64,000 nt of DNA from Caballeronia mineralivorans PML1(12) (lineage in GTDB: Bacteria > Pseudomonadota > Gammaproteobacteria > Burkholderiales > Burkholderiaceae). A model generated the notes under the pieces. The model had not been told where the DNA came from and ran no database searches. It worked only from the letters and a program-made list of their open reading frames with translations. The stretch lies in NCBI RefSeq assembly GCF_001028175.1, contig NZ_AEJF01000185.1:1-64000 (forward strand). The letters are read 5' to 3'. This document shows positions 55,566 through 64,000 of this stretch, in pieces (the stretch's first letter is position 1; each line of letters begins with the position of its first letter). Position numbers and translations under genes: made by a program.

Positions 55566-56927
55566 TTATAGCTGTGTCAATAACAGCAACGACAGTGCGG
55601 CGACAATCCACATCGCCGGCTTGATTTCTTTTCTGCGGCCAGTGAACGACTTGATCACGACAAATGCGAGAAAGCCGTACGCGATGCCATCGGTGATGGA
55701 ATAGGTCAGCGGGATCAGGATCATCGCGAGGAACGCGGGAATGGCTTCGTCGAAGCGGCCCCATTCGATCTTCGTGATCGACTCCATCATGAACACGCCG
55801 ACCAGGACGAGCGCAGGCGCGGTCGCAATGGCAGGCACCAGCGAGAGCAGCGGCGAGAGGAACAGGAAGGGCAGGAAGCACAAACCCGCCACGACCGCGA
55901 CCAGCCCCGTGCGGCCGCCTGCAGAAATCCCCGCCGCCGATTCGATATACGCATTCGCCGGACTCGTGCCGAGCGGCGCGGAAACGAGCGCTGCGAACGA
56001 ATCGACCATCATCGACTGGCGGATGTTGCGCGGGTTGCCGTCTTTGTCGTAGAGCTTGCCGGCTTCCGAGATCGCCATGAAGGTTGAGAGGGCGTCGAAG
56101 AACGACGTGAACAGCATCACGAAGATGAATGGCCAGTAGACCAGCTTCAGCGAGCCGAGCAGATCGAGCTGGCCGACTGCCGAAAAGTCCGGTGCGGAGA
56201 ACAAGCCGTTCCAGTTCACGAGCGTTTTTGTGGCGATCGCGGCGGGCCAGTAAGCGGTTCCGTCGCCCCAGAAGCGGCCGATGGGAATCGAGATCACCGT
56301 CGTGAAAATGATGCCGAGCATCAGGGCGCCGGTCACGCGTCGCGCGACCAGGATGGTGGTCACGGCAAGGCCGATCAGAAACGTAATCACCACCGGATTC
56401 AACGATGCCGAATGCACGATCGTCACGGGATCGCTGACCACGAACTTAGCGTTGACCAATCCGATCAGGCTGATAAACAGCCCGATGCCACACGACACGG
56501 CGTGACGCAGGTTCGCAGGAATGGCATCGACGACAAGCTTGCGCGCGTTGAACGCCGCGAGCACCGCGAAGATAACACCGGCCCAGAACACGCAGCCGAG
56601 CGCTGTCTGCCAGGGCATCTTGCCGGCATGAACCATCACGAACGCGAACAGCGCGTTCATGCCCATGCCCGGCGCGACGAGAACCGGGTTGCGCGCGTAC
56701 AGACCCATCGCGCAACTGCCGAGGAAACTGACAATCACGGTAGCCGTGAGCGCTGCAGGGAAGGGGACGCCCGCCTGCGACAGAATCCCCGGATTGACGA
56801 CGATGATGTACATCGCCGTGAGGAAGGTCGTGATGCCCGCGACAATCTCCGTCTTGGTCCGCGAGCCCACCGAGCGGATGCCGAAGAAACGCTCGAGCGT
56901 GGTTGTATCGTTGGTAATCGTTGCCAT
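55566..56927 (-). CDS. NCS2 purine permease, AzgA/PbuG-like
   Basis: The 453-residue protein has the two marks of AzgA-type adenine/guanine/hypoxanthine carriers: VVNPGILSQAGVPFPAALTATV and RNPVLVAPGMGMNALFAFVM. Helices fill the rest. It should import purine bases with protons. The ATG at 56927 is preferred; TTG at 56942 overlaps the preceding stop and would add 5 residues. It lies between the deaminase genes that use its substrates. Confidence 0.92.
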   Translation of the reverse strand: MATITNDTTTLERFFGIRSVGSRTKTEIVAGITTFLTAMYIIVVNPGILSQAGVPFPAALTATVIVSFLGSCAMGLYARNPVLVAPGMGMNALFAFVMVHAGKMPWQTALGCVFWAGVIFAVLAAFNARKLVVDAIPANLRHAVSCGIGLFISLIGLVNAKFVVSDPVTIVHSASLNPVVITFLIGLAVTTILVARRVTGALMLGIIFTTVISIPIGRFWGDGTAYWPAAIATKTLVNWNGLFSAPDFSAVGQLDLLGSLKLVYWPFIFVMLFTSFFDALSTFMAISEAGKLYDKDGNPRNIRQSMMVDSFAALVSAPLGTSPANAYIESAAGISAGGRTGLVAVVAGLCFLPFLFLSPLLSLVPAIATAPALVLVGVFMMESITKIEWGRFDEAIPAFLAMILIPLTYSITDGIAYGFLAFVVIKSFTGRRKEIKPAMWIVAALSLLLLTQL

Positions 56928-56938
56928 GGCGTTCTCGC

Positions 56939-57967
56939 TCAAGCTGCCGCGTGCCAGTAGGCGTCGAGTTTGGCGACCATCGCATTGCGTTCGGCTTCAG
57001 TAACGAACGACGCTTCCAGGCTGTTTTTCAGCAGCGTGTAGACCTCGGCGTCGGTGAGATTGAGCGCTTCGGTGATCGCGAAGTAGTTGGCGTTCACGTA
57101 GCCGCCGAAATACGCGGGGTCGTCGGAGTTGATCATCACGGCCACGCCTTGATCCAACAGCGCTTTGAGCGTGTGTTGGGTCATGTCGTCGAAGACGCGC
57201 AGCTTCAGGTTCGACAGTGGGCAGACGGTCAGTGCGATACGAGCGTCAGCGAGACGAGCGACCAGCGCCGGGTCTTCCATGCTGCGCACGCCATGATCGA
57301 CGCGATCCACTTTCAGCAGATCGAGCGCTTCGTACACGTACGCCGGCGGACCTTCTTCGCCCGCATGCGCCACGAGTTTCAACCCTTTCTCGCGCGCCTT
57401 CGCGAACACGCGTTCGAACTTCGAAGGCGGATGGCCGCGTTCCGACGAATCCAGTCCAACGCCAATCAATCGATGCTTGTATTGATCGAACAAGGGCAGC
57501 GCTTCGTCGAAGGTCTTGAGCGCATCATCTTCCGGCAGATGGCGCAGGAAACACAGGATCAGCTTGCTCGTCAAACCGCGCCGTTCACCCTCGGCCAGCG
57601 CGCTTTCGATACCCGCAACGGCCGTGGCAATCGATACACCGCGCTCGGTGTGTGTCTGCGGATCGAAGAAAATTTCGGTATGCGTGACATGATCGGCGAG
57701 CGCGCGTTCTACGTACGCCATGGTCATGTCGTGGAAATCGCGCTCGTGCAGCAACACGCTCGCACCGGCGTAGTAAATATCGAGGAACGATTGCAGGTCG
57801 GTGAATGCGTAGGCCGCGCGCAACGCTTCGATGGACTCGTACGCAAGCTGCACGCCATTGCGTTTTGCGAGTTCGAAGATCAGCTCGGGTTCGAGCGAAC
57901 CTTCGATGTGAATGTGCAGTTCAGCCTTGGGGGCGTGGGCGATCTTGTCAGCGAGAGTGGAATTCAT
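56939..57967 (-). CDS. Adenine deaminase (adenosine-deaminase-like fold)
   Basis: The 342-residue enzyme has [21 protein letters not shown], then [20 protein letters not shown] and [16 protein letters not shown], the forms seen in the adenine-deaminase (ADE2) branch rather than classical adenosine deaminase. All zinc ligands (HxH, H, D) are there. It would convert adenine to hypoxanthine for XDH. The start is set at [13 protein letters not shown]; the frame upstream to 58087 does not look homologous. It may be annotated elsewhere as add. Confidence 0.9.
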   Translation of the reverse strand: MNSTLADKIAHAPKAELHIHIEGSLEPELIFELAKRNGVQLAYESIEALRAAYAFTDLQSFLDIYYAGASVLLHERDFHDMTMAYVERALADHVTHTEIFFDPQTHTERGVSIATAVAGIESALAEGERRGLTSKLILCFLRHLPEDDALKTFDEALPLFDQYKHRLIGVGLDSSERGHPPSKFERVFAKAREKGLKLVAHAGEEGPPAYVYEALDLLKVDRVDHGVRSMEDPALVARLADARIALTVCPLSNLKLRVFDDMTQHTLKALLDQGVAVMINSDDPAYFGGYVNANYFAITEALNLTDAEVYTLLKNSLEASFVTEAERNAMVAKLDAYWHAAA

Positions 57968-57995
57968 GCTTATCGTGTGCTTTAAAAGGTCTGGA

Positions 57996-59021
57996 TCACG
58001 CGGTTTGCGGATGCTGCGCGGAATTGTAGCTGTGCGCAGCGCGTTCCTCGACCTTCTGCAGCAACTGTGCTGCGACCGATACTGCAATCATTTCCGGCGC
58101 TTTATCGGCAATGCCGGGTACGCCGATCGGACACGTCATGCGGCCGATGCGCATGGGGTCGATGCCCCGCGCCGCCAGCCGGCGTTCGAACTGCACCTTC
58201 TTCGTATGCGAGCCGATCATGCCAAAGAACGCGAAATCGCCACGCCGGAGGATGCGCTCGGCCAGTGCGAGATCGAGCGCGTGGTTATGCGTCATCACGA
58301 GGAAGTAGCTGTTGGCCGGCGCTTCGTCAACGGCGGCTTCCGGGATTCCGCTGGCGTCCATCTCGACGTTGTCGGGGAGACGATCAATGGGCGGGAAGGT
58401 TTCATCGCGCTCGTCGACCCACACCACGCGGCAGGGCAGATTGGCGAGCACCTTGATGATCGCCGCGCCCACGTGACCAGCGCCGAACAGCACCACCGCA
58501 AACTCGCGCAGCGCGATGGTTTCGGTCAGCAACGCGCCGCTTTCGTCGAAACCTGCGCCGTCCCAGAGCAAACAATCGGGGCCGGCTACACCCGGTTCGG
58601 GGTCGGAGATCATCACGCCGTCCGGAGCCGGGCCGAAACCGACACTGCGCACGGTGGACAGTCGCTGCGTCATGCGTTTGCTCAGCGACGTGACCCAGCC
58701 GAGATCGCTGACATCCAGCCGTTCGAACGCCAGCACGACTGCGCCGCCACAGCATTGGCCAAGGCTCGGGCCCAATGCGAAACGCTCGAGCCGCCGCATG
58801 TGCGGACTGCGTGCGCCGTCTTTCAGCACCTGGCGCGCCGTTTCGATAGCCTTCCATTCCAGATGGCCGCCGCCGATCGTATGGCGTGCGTCGTCGCGTG
58901 TGACGATCATCTTTGTGCCCGCTTCGCGCGGCGCCGAGCCTTCCACGCGCGCGACCGTCACCAGCACGACGGCGTCACCGTGTGCGAGAAGGTGTTGCAG
59001 ATCGCGCAGCCAGGCTTGCAT
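57996..59021 (-). CDS. xdhC: Xanthine dehydrogenase accessory protein XdhC
   Basis: The 341-residue protein has the XdhC N-terminal domain ([40 protein letters not shown] with two cysteines) and a C-terminal Rossmann domain ([31 protein letters not shown]). It inserts sulfurated molybdenum cofactor into XdhB. It stands 22 bases after xdhB, in the usual order A-B-C. Confidence 0.96.
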   Translation of the reverse strand: MQAWLRDLQHLLAHGDAVVLVTVARVEGSAPREAGTKMIVTRDDARHTIGGGHLEWKAIETARQVLKDGARSPHMRRLERFALGPSLGQCCGGAVVLAFERLDVSDLGWVTSLSKRMTQRLSTVRSVGFGPAPDGVMISDPEPGVAGPDCLLWDGAGFDESGALLTETIALREFAVVLFGAGHVGAAIIKVLANLPCRVVWVDERDETFPPIDRLPDNVEMDASGIPEAAVDEAPANSYFLVMTHNHALDLALAERILRRGDFAFFGMIGSHTKKVQFERRLAARGIDPMRIGRMTCPIGVPGIADKAPEMIAVSVAAQLLQKVEERAAHSYNSAQHPQTA

Positions 59022-59043
59022 CGAATAGGCTCCGTTCCAAAGA

Positions 59044-61494
59044 CTAGTTGACCGACGCCGGCTGGGCGATGTCCGCAGCCGCCACCATCACCTGCTTCGA
59101 CGCCTGTGCGTCCAGCGCGTTCAGTATCGATTCCGGGGTGGCCGGGGCGCGCAACGCAGGCGCGTCGGCGGAGTCGGGTGCCGCCGACGCGATCGCCGCG
59201 CGGATCGCGAGCAACACCGAGAAGCCCAGCAGCAACGGCGGTTCGCCCACGGCCTTCGACCGGAACACGGTTGGCTCGACGTTCTGGTTATCGTAGAGCG
59301 CGACGTTCATGGCGGCGGGGATGTCGCTTACCGACGGAATTTTGTACGTGGACGGCGCGTGCGTCATTAGACGGCCGTCGCGATTCCACCAGAGTTCTTC
59401 TGTCGTCAGCCAGCCCATGCCCTGCACAAAACCGCCCTCCACCTGACCGATATCGAGTGCGGGATTGATCGACTGTCCCGCGTCATGGAGGATGTCCGTG
59501 CGCAACAAGCGCCATTCGCCGGTGAGCGTATCCACGACCACTTCCGAGATAGCCGCGCCGTAGGCGAAGTAGTAGAAGGGCTGGCCGGTCAGCGTTTTCG
59601 AATCCCAGTTGACCTTCGGCGTGGCGTAGAAACCGTCCGACCACAACTGCACACGCGCCAGATACGCCGCCGCGACGAGTTGATCGAAAGGCATCTGACC
59701 GCCATTCGATTCGACCACGCCGTTGTGGAAGCGCACGTCTTCGACACGTCCACCAAGCTGTTTTGCGGCGAGTTCCGCTAGCCGCCCGCGAATGGTGAGT
59801 GCGGCGGCTTCTGCCGCCTTGCCGTTCAGGTCGCTGCCGGTGGACGCTGCCGTTGCCGATGTGTTCGCGATCTTCGAGGTATCGGTGGCGGTCACGCGGA
59901 CCCGCGACAACGGCACGCCGAGCGCGTTTGCCACGACCTGCGCGACCTTGGTGTTCAGGCCCTGGCCCATCTCGGTGCCGCCGTGATTGACGAGCGCGGA
60001 GCCGTCTTTATAGACATGCACGAGCGCGCCAGCCTGGTTCAGGAACGGCACGTTGAACGAGATGCCGAACTTGACCGGCGTGAACGCGATACCGCGCTTG
60101 AGCACGGGACTCGTTTTATTGAACGCGGCGATGGCCTTTCGCCGCTGCACATAAGCACTCGATGTAACCAGTTCATCGGTCAGTGGCACAATCACGTTGT
60201 CTTCCACGGTTTGTCCGTAGGGCGTCACGTTGCGCTCGCCGGTGCCGTAGTAGTTCACGCGACGGACATCGACGGGATCGCGCTTAAGCCGATGCGCGAT
60301 TTCATCCATCATCACTTCCATCACGAGTGCGCCTTGCGGACCGCCGAAACCGCGAAACGCCGTGTTCGACTGCGTGTTGGTGCGGCAGCAGAGCGCGGTG
60401 ATATCGACGTCCTGCAGGTAATACGCATTGTCGAAGTGACAGACCGCGCGAGTGGCCACCGCGCCGGACAAGTCCGCCGAATAACCCGCGCGCAACGCGA
60501 TTTCAACTCGCGCGCCTTGCAAGCGGCCGTCGTCATCGAAACCCGCTTCGTAGGTGTAGATCGCGTCGTGGCGTTTGCCGGTGATCATGAAGTCATCGTC
60601 GCGATCGGCGCGCAGTTTCACCGGCCGATGCAGCAAGTGAGCAGCCAGCGATGCGATGCAAGCAAAGATGCCCGACTGCGATTCCTTGCCGCCAAACCCA
60701 CCGCCCATCCGGCGGCATTCGCAGATGACGTTGTGGGTCGGCCAGTCGAGCATGTGTGCGACCAGATGCTGCATTTCGCTCGGGTGCTGCGTGGAACTGT
60801 AGACAAGCATGCCGTCCAGTTCTTTCGGAATGGCGTAGGCAATCTGCCCTTCGAGATAGAACTGCTCTTGCCCGCCGACCTCGAATTCGCCTTGCAACCG
60901 ATGCGCTGCCGCTGCGATTTTTCCGTCCGGATCGCCGCGTTTCAAATGCAGAGGCGGCAGCACGAACTGCTGTTTCGCTTTAGCGTCACGCGGCGTCAGG
61001 GTGGCTTCGAGCGGTTCATATCGGATCACTTCTTCGCTCTTTGCCAGCGCTGCCGCGCGGCGCGCGAGATCGTGCGTTTCCGCGATCACCACGAACACCG
61101 GTTGTCCCAGATACAGCACCTCGTCTTTCGCGAGGATCGGGTCGTCGTGGAGCACCGGGCCGCAATTGTTTTCGCCAGGGATGTCGTCGGCGGTGAACAC
61201 GGCAATCACGCCGGGTGCGGCCAGCACGAGGTCGAGATTGATCGACACGATGCGCGCATGCGCATGCCGCGACAGGCCGAGCGCGGCGTGCAACGTGCCG
61301 CGCAGTTCGCCGATGTCATCCACGTAGGTCGCTTCGCCGCTGACATGCAGGTTCGCCGATTCGTGCGGCAAGCCGACGCCGATCGCCGCGCGCTCCGGCT
61401 TTTTCGTCGATGCGGCGTCGGATTTTTCGCCAGCGCGCGCGGTGATTTCACCGTGGGCGGTGCTGTCGAGAAGGGGATCGGTACGCTTGTTCAT
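59044..61494 (-). CDS. xdhB: Xanthine dehydrogenase large subunit (molybdopterin)
   Basis: The 816-residue subunit carries the molybdenum site of XDH: EGQIAYAIPKELDGMLVYSS, RRMGGGFGGKESQ, FRGFGGPQGALVMEVMMDE, and GEPPLLLGFSVLLAIR near the end with the catalytic Glu. It oxidises hypoxanthine to xanthine and xanthine to urate. The start MNKRTDPLLD is used because the longer frame to 61608 reaches into xdhA's end. Confidence 0.97.
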   Translation of the reverse strand: MNKRTDPLLDSTAHGEITARAGEKSDAASTKKPERAAIGVGLPHESANLHVSGEATYVDDIGELRGTLHAALGLSRHAHARIVSINLDLVLAAPGVIAVFTADDIPGENNCGPVLHDDPILAKDEVLYLGQPVFVVIAETHDLARRAAALAKSEEVIRYEPLEATLTPRDAKAKQQFVLPPLHLKRGDPDGKIAAAAHRLQGEFEVGGQEQFYLEGQIAYAIPKELDGMLVYSSTQHPSEMQHLVAHMLDWPTHNVICECRRMGGGFGGKESQSGIFACIASLAAHLLHRPVKLRADRDDDFMITGKRHDAIYTYEAGFDDDGRLQGARVEIALRAGYSADLSGAVATRAVCHFDNAYYLQDVDITALCCRTNTQSNTAFRGFGGPQGALVMEVMMDEIAHRLKRDPVDVRRVNYYGTGERNVTPYGQTVEDNVIVPLTDELVTSSAYVQRRKAIAAFNKTSPVLKRGIAFTPVKFGISFNVPFLNQAGALVHVYKDGSALVNHGGTEMGQGLNTKVAQVVANALGVPLSRVRVTATDTSKIANTSATAASTGSDLNGKAAEAAALTIRGRLAELAAKQLGGRVEDVRFHNGVVESNGGQMPFDQLVAAAYLARVQLWSDGFYATPKVNWDSKTLTGQPFYYFAYGAAISEVVVDTLTGEWRLLRTDILHDAGQSINPALDIGQVEGGFVQGMGWLTTEELWWNRDGRLMTHAPSTYKIPSVSDIPAAMNVALYDNQNVEPTVFRSKAVGEPPLLLGFSVLLAIRAAIASAAPDSADAPALRAPATPESILNALDAQASKQVMVAAADIAQPASVN

Positions 61495-61549
61495 CGCGTG
61501 GTCCTTGGTGCTTGGTGCAGCGTTATGCGGCCTGTGGGAGGTAAGCCGC

Positions 61550-63052
61550 TCATTGCACGTCGAACGCGAACGCGTTGACGTCGTGGAGTGCGAGCGGCGA
61601 ATCTTCACGGGTCTCCAGGAAGAAGCGCCACAGCACGTTGCGCGCCACCTTGCTGCGATACGCGCTCGACGCGCGCATGTCGGTGAGCGGTTGGAAATCG
61701 ATATCCAGCGCGCGCATGGCAGCTTCTACGTTCGCCTCGTTCCACTCCTGATCCAGCAAAACCGCTTCCGCATTCGATGCCCGCTTGGGCGTCGCCGCCA
61801 TGCCGCCGAACGCGAAACGCGCGGCGCTCACACGTGTACCGTCGAGCGTCACGGCGAACGCGGCGCACACAGCCGAGATGTCCTGGTCGTAGCGCTTGGA
61901 TATCTTGTAAGTCCGGAAGCGCAATTTCGCCGATGGCAGCGGCACGCGAATTCCCGCGACGAATTCGCCAGGTTCCAGCGCCGTTTTCTGATAACCGAGA
62001 TAGAAGTCATCGAGCGCCAGCGTGCGGACTTTGGCGGCTTTCTGCAGCACGATTTCGGCATCGAGTGCGATCAGTGCGGGCATGGAATCGCCGATGGGCG
62101 AACCGTTCGCCACGTTGCCGCCGAGCGTGCCGGCGTTGCGAATGGGCCGCGAGGCGAAGCGCGTCCACAATTCCGCGAGTTCCGGATACACGACCGAGAG
62201 CGCGCCATACGAATCTTCCAGCGAGGCCGCCGCGCCGATGGTCAGCCATTGCCCGTCGCGGGTGATCGACTTGAGTTCGGTCACATTGCCGATATACAGA
62301 ACGTCGCCGAGATTGCGGAACTGCTTGGTGACCCACAGGCCGACGTCGGTGCTGCCGGCCAGGATGCGTGCATCCGGATGCTCGGCGCGCAGCCGGGCGA
62401 ATTCGGCGAGCGAGACAGGCGCGAAGAACGTTGGGTGGCCGAATGCGGCGCCGCGCGCGTCGGGCGCGCAATATTCGAGCGTTTCCTTGCGCTGGATGGA
62501 TTCGAGCTGGTCTTTGAGCTTATCGCGATCGAGCGGCGCGCGAGGGTACTCGAACATTTTCTGCGACGCATCCACGATCGGCCGATAGCCGGTGCATCGG
62601 CAGAGATTGCCGGAAAGGGCGGCGTTGATTTCGTCGCGCGTGGGAAGACCGGCGTCGGCGGGCTGGTTCTGGTAAAGCGCCCACATCGACATGACGAAAC
62701 CGGGCGTACAGAAGCCGCATTGCGAACCGTGGCAATCGACCATGGCTTGCTGGACCGGATGCAGCGTGCCGTCCTTGGCGCGCAGGTCTTCCACGGTGAA
62801 GAGTGCCCGGCCGTCAAGCGTCGGCATGAACTGGATGCAGGCGTTGACAGCCTTGAGCACGGGCCGGCCGTGCGCATCGAGTTCGCCGATGACCACCGTA
62901 CAGGCGCCGCAATCGCCTTCGGCGCAGCCCTCTTTGGTGCCGGTGCATTGGTCGTGCTCGCGCAAATGCTGGAGCACGGTGCGGGAAGCGGGTACGTCGT
63001 GCACTTCGCGGATGGCGTTGTGCTGGAAGAACCGGATGGTTTGCGTTGTCAT
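61550..63052 (-). CDS. xdhA: Xanthine dehydrogenase small subunit (FeS/FAD)
   Basis: The 500-residue subunit has two 2Fe-2S sets (CTGTKEGCAEGDCGACTV and CGFCTPGFVMSM with NLCRCTGYRP), followed by a FAD domain (ILAGSTDVGLWVTKQ, RNAGTLGGNVANGSPIGDSM). It carries electrons from the molybdenum site to NAD+. The start is at MTTQTIRFFQ. First gene of the leftward purine block. Confidence 0.97.
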   Translation of the reverse strand: MTTQTIRFFQHNAIREVHDVPASRTVLQHLREHDQCTGTKEGCAEGDCGACTVVIGELDAHGRPVLKAVNACIQFMPTLDGRALFTVEDLRAKDGTLHPVQQAMVDCHGSQCGFCTPGFVMSMWALYQNQPADAGLPTRDEINAALSGNLCRCTGYRPIVDASQKMFEYPRAPLDRDKLKDQLESIQRKETLEYCAPDARGAAFGHPTFFAPVSLAEFARLRAEHPDARILAGSTDVGLWVTKQFRNLGDVLYIGNVTELKSITRDGQWLTIGAAASLEDSYGALSVVYPELAELWTRFASRPIRNAGTLGGNVANGSPIGDSMPALIALDAEIVLQKAAKVRTLALDDFYLGYQKTALEPGEFVAGIRVPLPSAKLRFRTYKISKRYDQDISAVCAAFAVTLDGTRVSAARFAFGGMAATPKRASNAEAVLLDQEWNEANVEAAMRALDIDFQPLTDMRASSAYRSKVARNVLWRFFLETREDSPLALHDVNAFAFDVQ

Positions 63053-63472
63053 ATAGAAGTCCGAGACATTGCGGATCGGGCGCGCGTTACGCGAGATCGG
63101 CGTCAAGATTCAAAAGAAATCAGGCCGACACAGCGCACGTGGATCGCCATCCAGAAATAAAGATATCACCGCAATATCTCGAAAAGATTCCGGTGAACGT
63201 ATCAAGACTATGTGAACAGCCGAATGTGGATAGGAGAAAAATACGTCAAAAACCTATCCGGACGGTCATCGGGGGGAGGCGGGAGGGGCGAGGCGGGGGG
63301 CGGCTTAGCGGATAGTGACGCGCAAGCTTGACGGGTGCGGATGACGCTGAGAGGGCTGCGATAGAAGCTCGCAGTGGGCGAAAGCCTGACGGCCCATGCG
63401 CACGCGGCTCCAATCTTTGCGGAAAGCGGGAAGAGCAGCGGGGCGAAGATCCGAACCGCCCGGCATCCGTAC
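63053..63472. other. Upstream region of xdhA
   Basis: No gene is seen. A small inverted repeat AGATAT-CACCGCA-ATATCT near 63162 could be an operator of the xdh operon. The part beyond 63280 is G-rich and shows nothing. Confidence 0.4.
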
Positions 63473-63985
63473 TCAACCGGCCCGCAATCTCCGCTTGCCC
63501 CACAAACTTCCGGCGACGCACAGGAAGATTACAACAAATCCGATAAGGCCCCACTGCGGAAGCGAGAGCCCCAAAATGGGCGGGTAAGGCGTTTCGCACA
63601 GCCCGGCTACCTTGAACACCTGAGGAAGCCACTGCGCGGGCGGAAGAGAATCCACAACTGGCTGAAGTGCATCGAACCCACAGCTCAATCCCGGATGCGC
63701 CTGCACATAAACATGCCGTGCGGCTGCTACCACGCCCCCGAGGGCGGAAAGTGCAACCAGCGTCTCGAGCAACGCGATTGCGCGCCATCCCCTGAACGAA
63801 GCACCGAGTAAGGCAAAGACCGCGATCAGCACGAAAAAGTATCGTTGAATGATGCACAGCGGGCAGGGATCTTCGCCTTTGACGAATTGAAGATAGAGCG
63901 CCCCGCCAACGAGCCCAAGACAGATCACAGCGAGCAAAACCAGCAATCGTCGTTCGCGGCGAATGCCCCGCTCGTCGTGGTGCAT
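63473..63985 (-). CDS. dsbB: Disulfide bond formation protein DsbB (near window edge)
   Basis: This 170-residue inner-membrane protein (from the ATG at 63985) has [15 protein letters not shown] (C41-x2-C44), the redox pair facing the periplasm, and a second pair in GLSCGFDAL and [10 protein letters not shown]. It reoxidises DsbA and passes electrons to quinone. The frame stays open to the right edge, where TTG at 64000 is another possible start, so the true N-terminus may lie outside the window. Confidence 0.93.
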   Translation of the reverse strand: MHHDERGIRRERRLLVLLAVICLGLVGGALYLQFVKGEDPCPLCIIQRYFFVLIAVFALLGASFRGWRAIALLETLVALSALGGVVAAARHVYVQAHPGLSCGFDALQPVVDSLPPAQWLPQVFKVAGLCETPYPPILGLSLPQWGLIGFVVIFLCVAGSLWGKRRLRAG

Positions 63986-64000
63986 GGTGAAATGGTTCAA

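Noticed and set aside
59983-63160. Long rightward frames (531 and 572 residues) opposite xdhB and xdhA
   Set aside because: These are antisense shadows of clear xanthine dehydrogenase genes.

Overview
The window is GC-rich bacterial chromosome. Its gene content points to the Burkholderia/Paraburkholderia/Caballeronia group of Betaproteobacteria: a Burkholderia-type 16-strand porin, the run hemW-rdgB-rph / yicC-gmk-rpoZ-spoT-greB, a periplasmic chorismate mutase, and a paired xdhA/xdhB/xdhC purine pathway. This rests on recognising families by eye; no database search was possible.

Layout. 1-5.6 kb holds host genes: a ClC channel cut by the window edge, an OpgC-like membrane protein, an MHS-type MFS transporter, a TonB-C-like lipoprotein, and a small decayed gene with its terminator intact. 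5.9-25.3 kb is accessory DNA stacked against the 3' end of tRNA-Ser(UGA). The inner element (about 5.9-8.1 kb) carries a Phd/Doc-like toxin pair, two tiny lipoproteins and the wreck of a P4-type integrase. The outer element (about 8.1-25.26 kb) is a P4-like satellite with an intact integrase, an AlpA-like regulator, a run of short overlapping unknown genes and a primase-helicase. Its cargo is a two-reverse-transcriptase antiphage system (DRT3: drt3a, drt3b and a downstream structured RNA candidate), a HigB/HigA-ImmA toxin-antitoxin pair with its own operator-promoter, and three unknown genes.

25.4-45 kb returns to host housekeeping: an MFS exporter, hemW, rdgB, rph, yicC, gmk, rpoZ, spoT, a DUF2591 gene, two identical tRNA-Arg genes, greB, a porin, a candidate small RNA, an exonuclease/GIY-YIG fusion, a secreted chorismate mutase, tRNA-Thr, fbp and pepN.

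46.1-53.4 kb is a tightly coupled seven-gene operon: CDP-alcohol phosphatidyltransferase, 2OG-Fe(II) oxygenase, flippase-like membrane protein, nucleotidyltransferase, PEP mutase fused to a second nucleotidyltransferase, phosphonopyruvate decarboxylase, and 2-aminoethylphosphonate transaminase. It should make 2-aminoethylphosphonate, activate it as a CMP ester and place it on a lipid, possibly hydroxylated. No flanking gene degrades phosphonate, so biosynthesis is the likelier direction.

54.2-63.1 kb is a purine salvage/catabolism block read leftward: xdhA, xdhB, xdhC, adenine/adenosine deaminase, a purine permease and guanine deaminase, converting adenine and guanine to xanthine and urate. 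The window ends in dsbB.

The two most interesting items are the DRT3 locus with a same-strand RNA candidate carrying an ACACAC motif beside a GAAA-capped hairpin, and the phosphonolipid operon with two nucleotidyltransferases and an oxygenase. Secondary items are the stacked tRNA-Ser elements, a 13-bp palindrome repeated in the satellite, an RBS-sequestering leader, and an unannotated-looking small RNA beside the porin gene.
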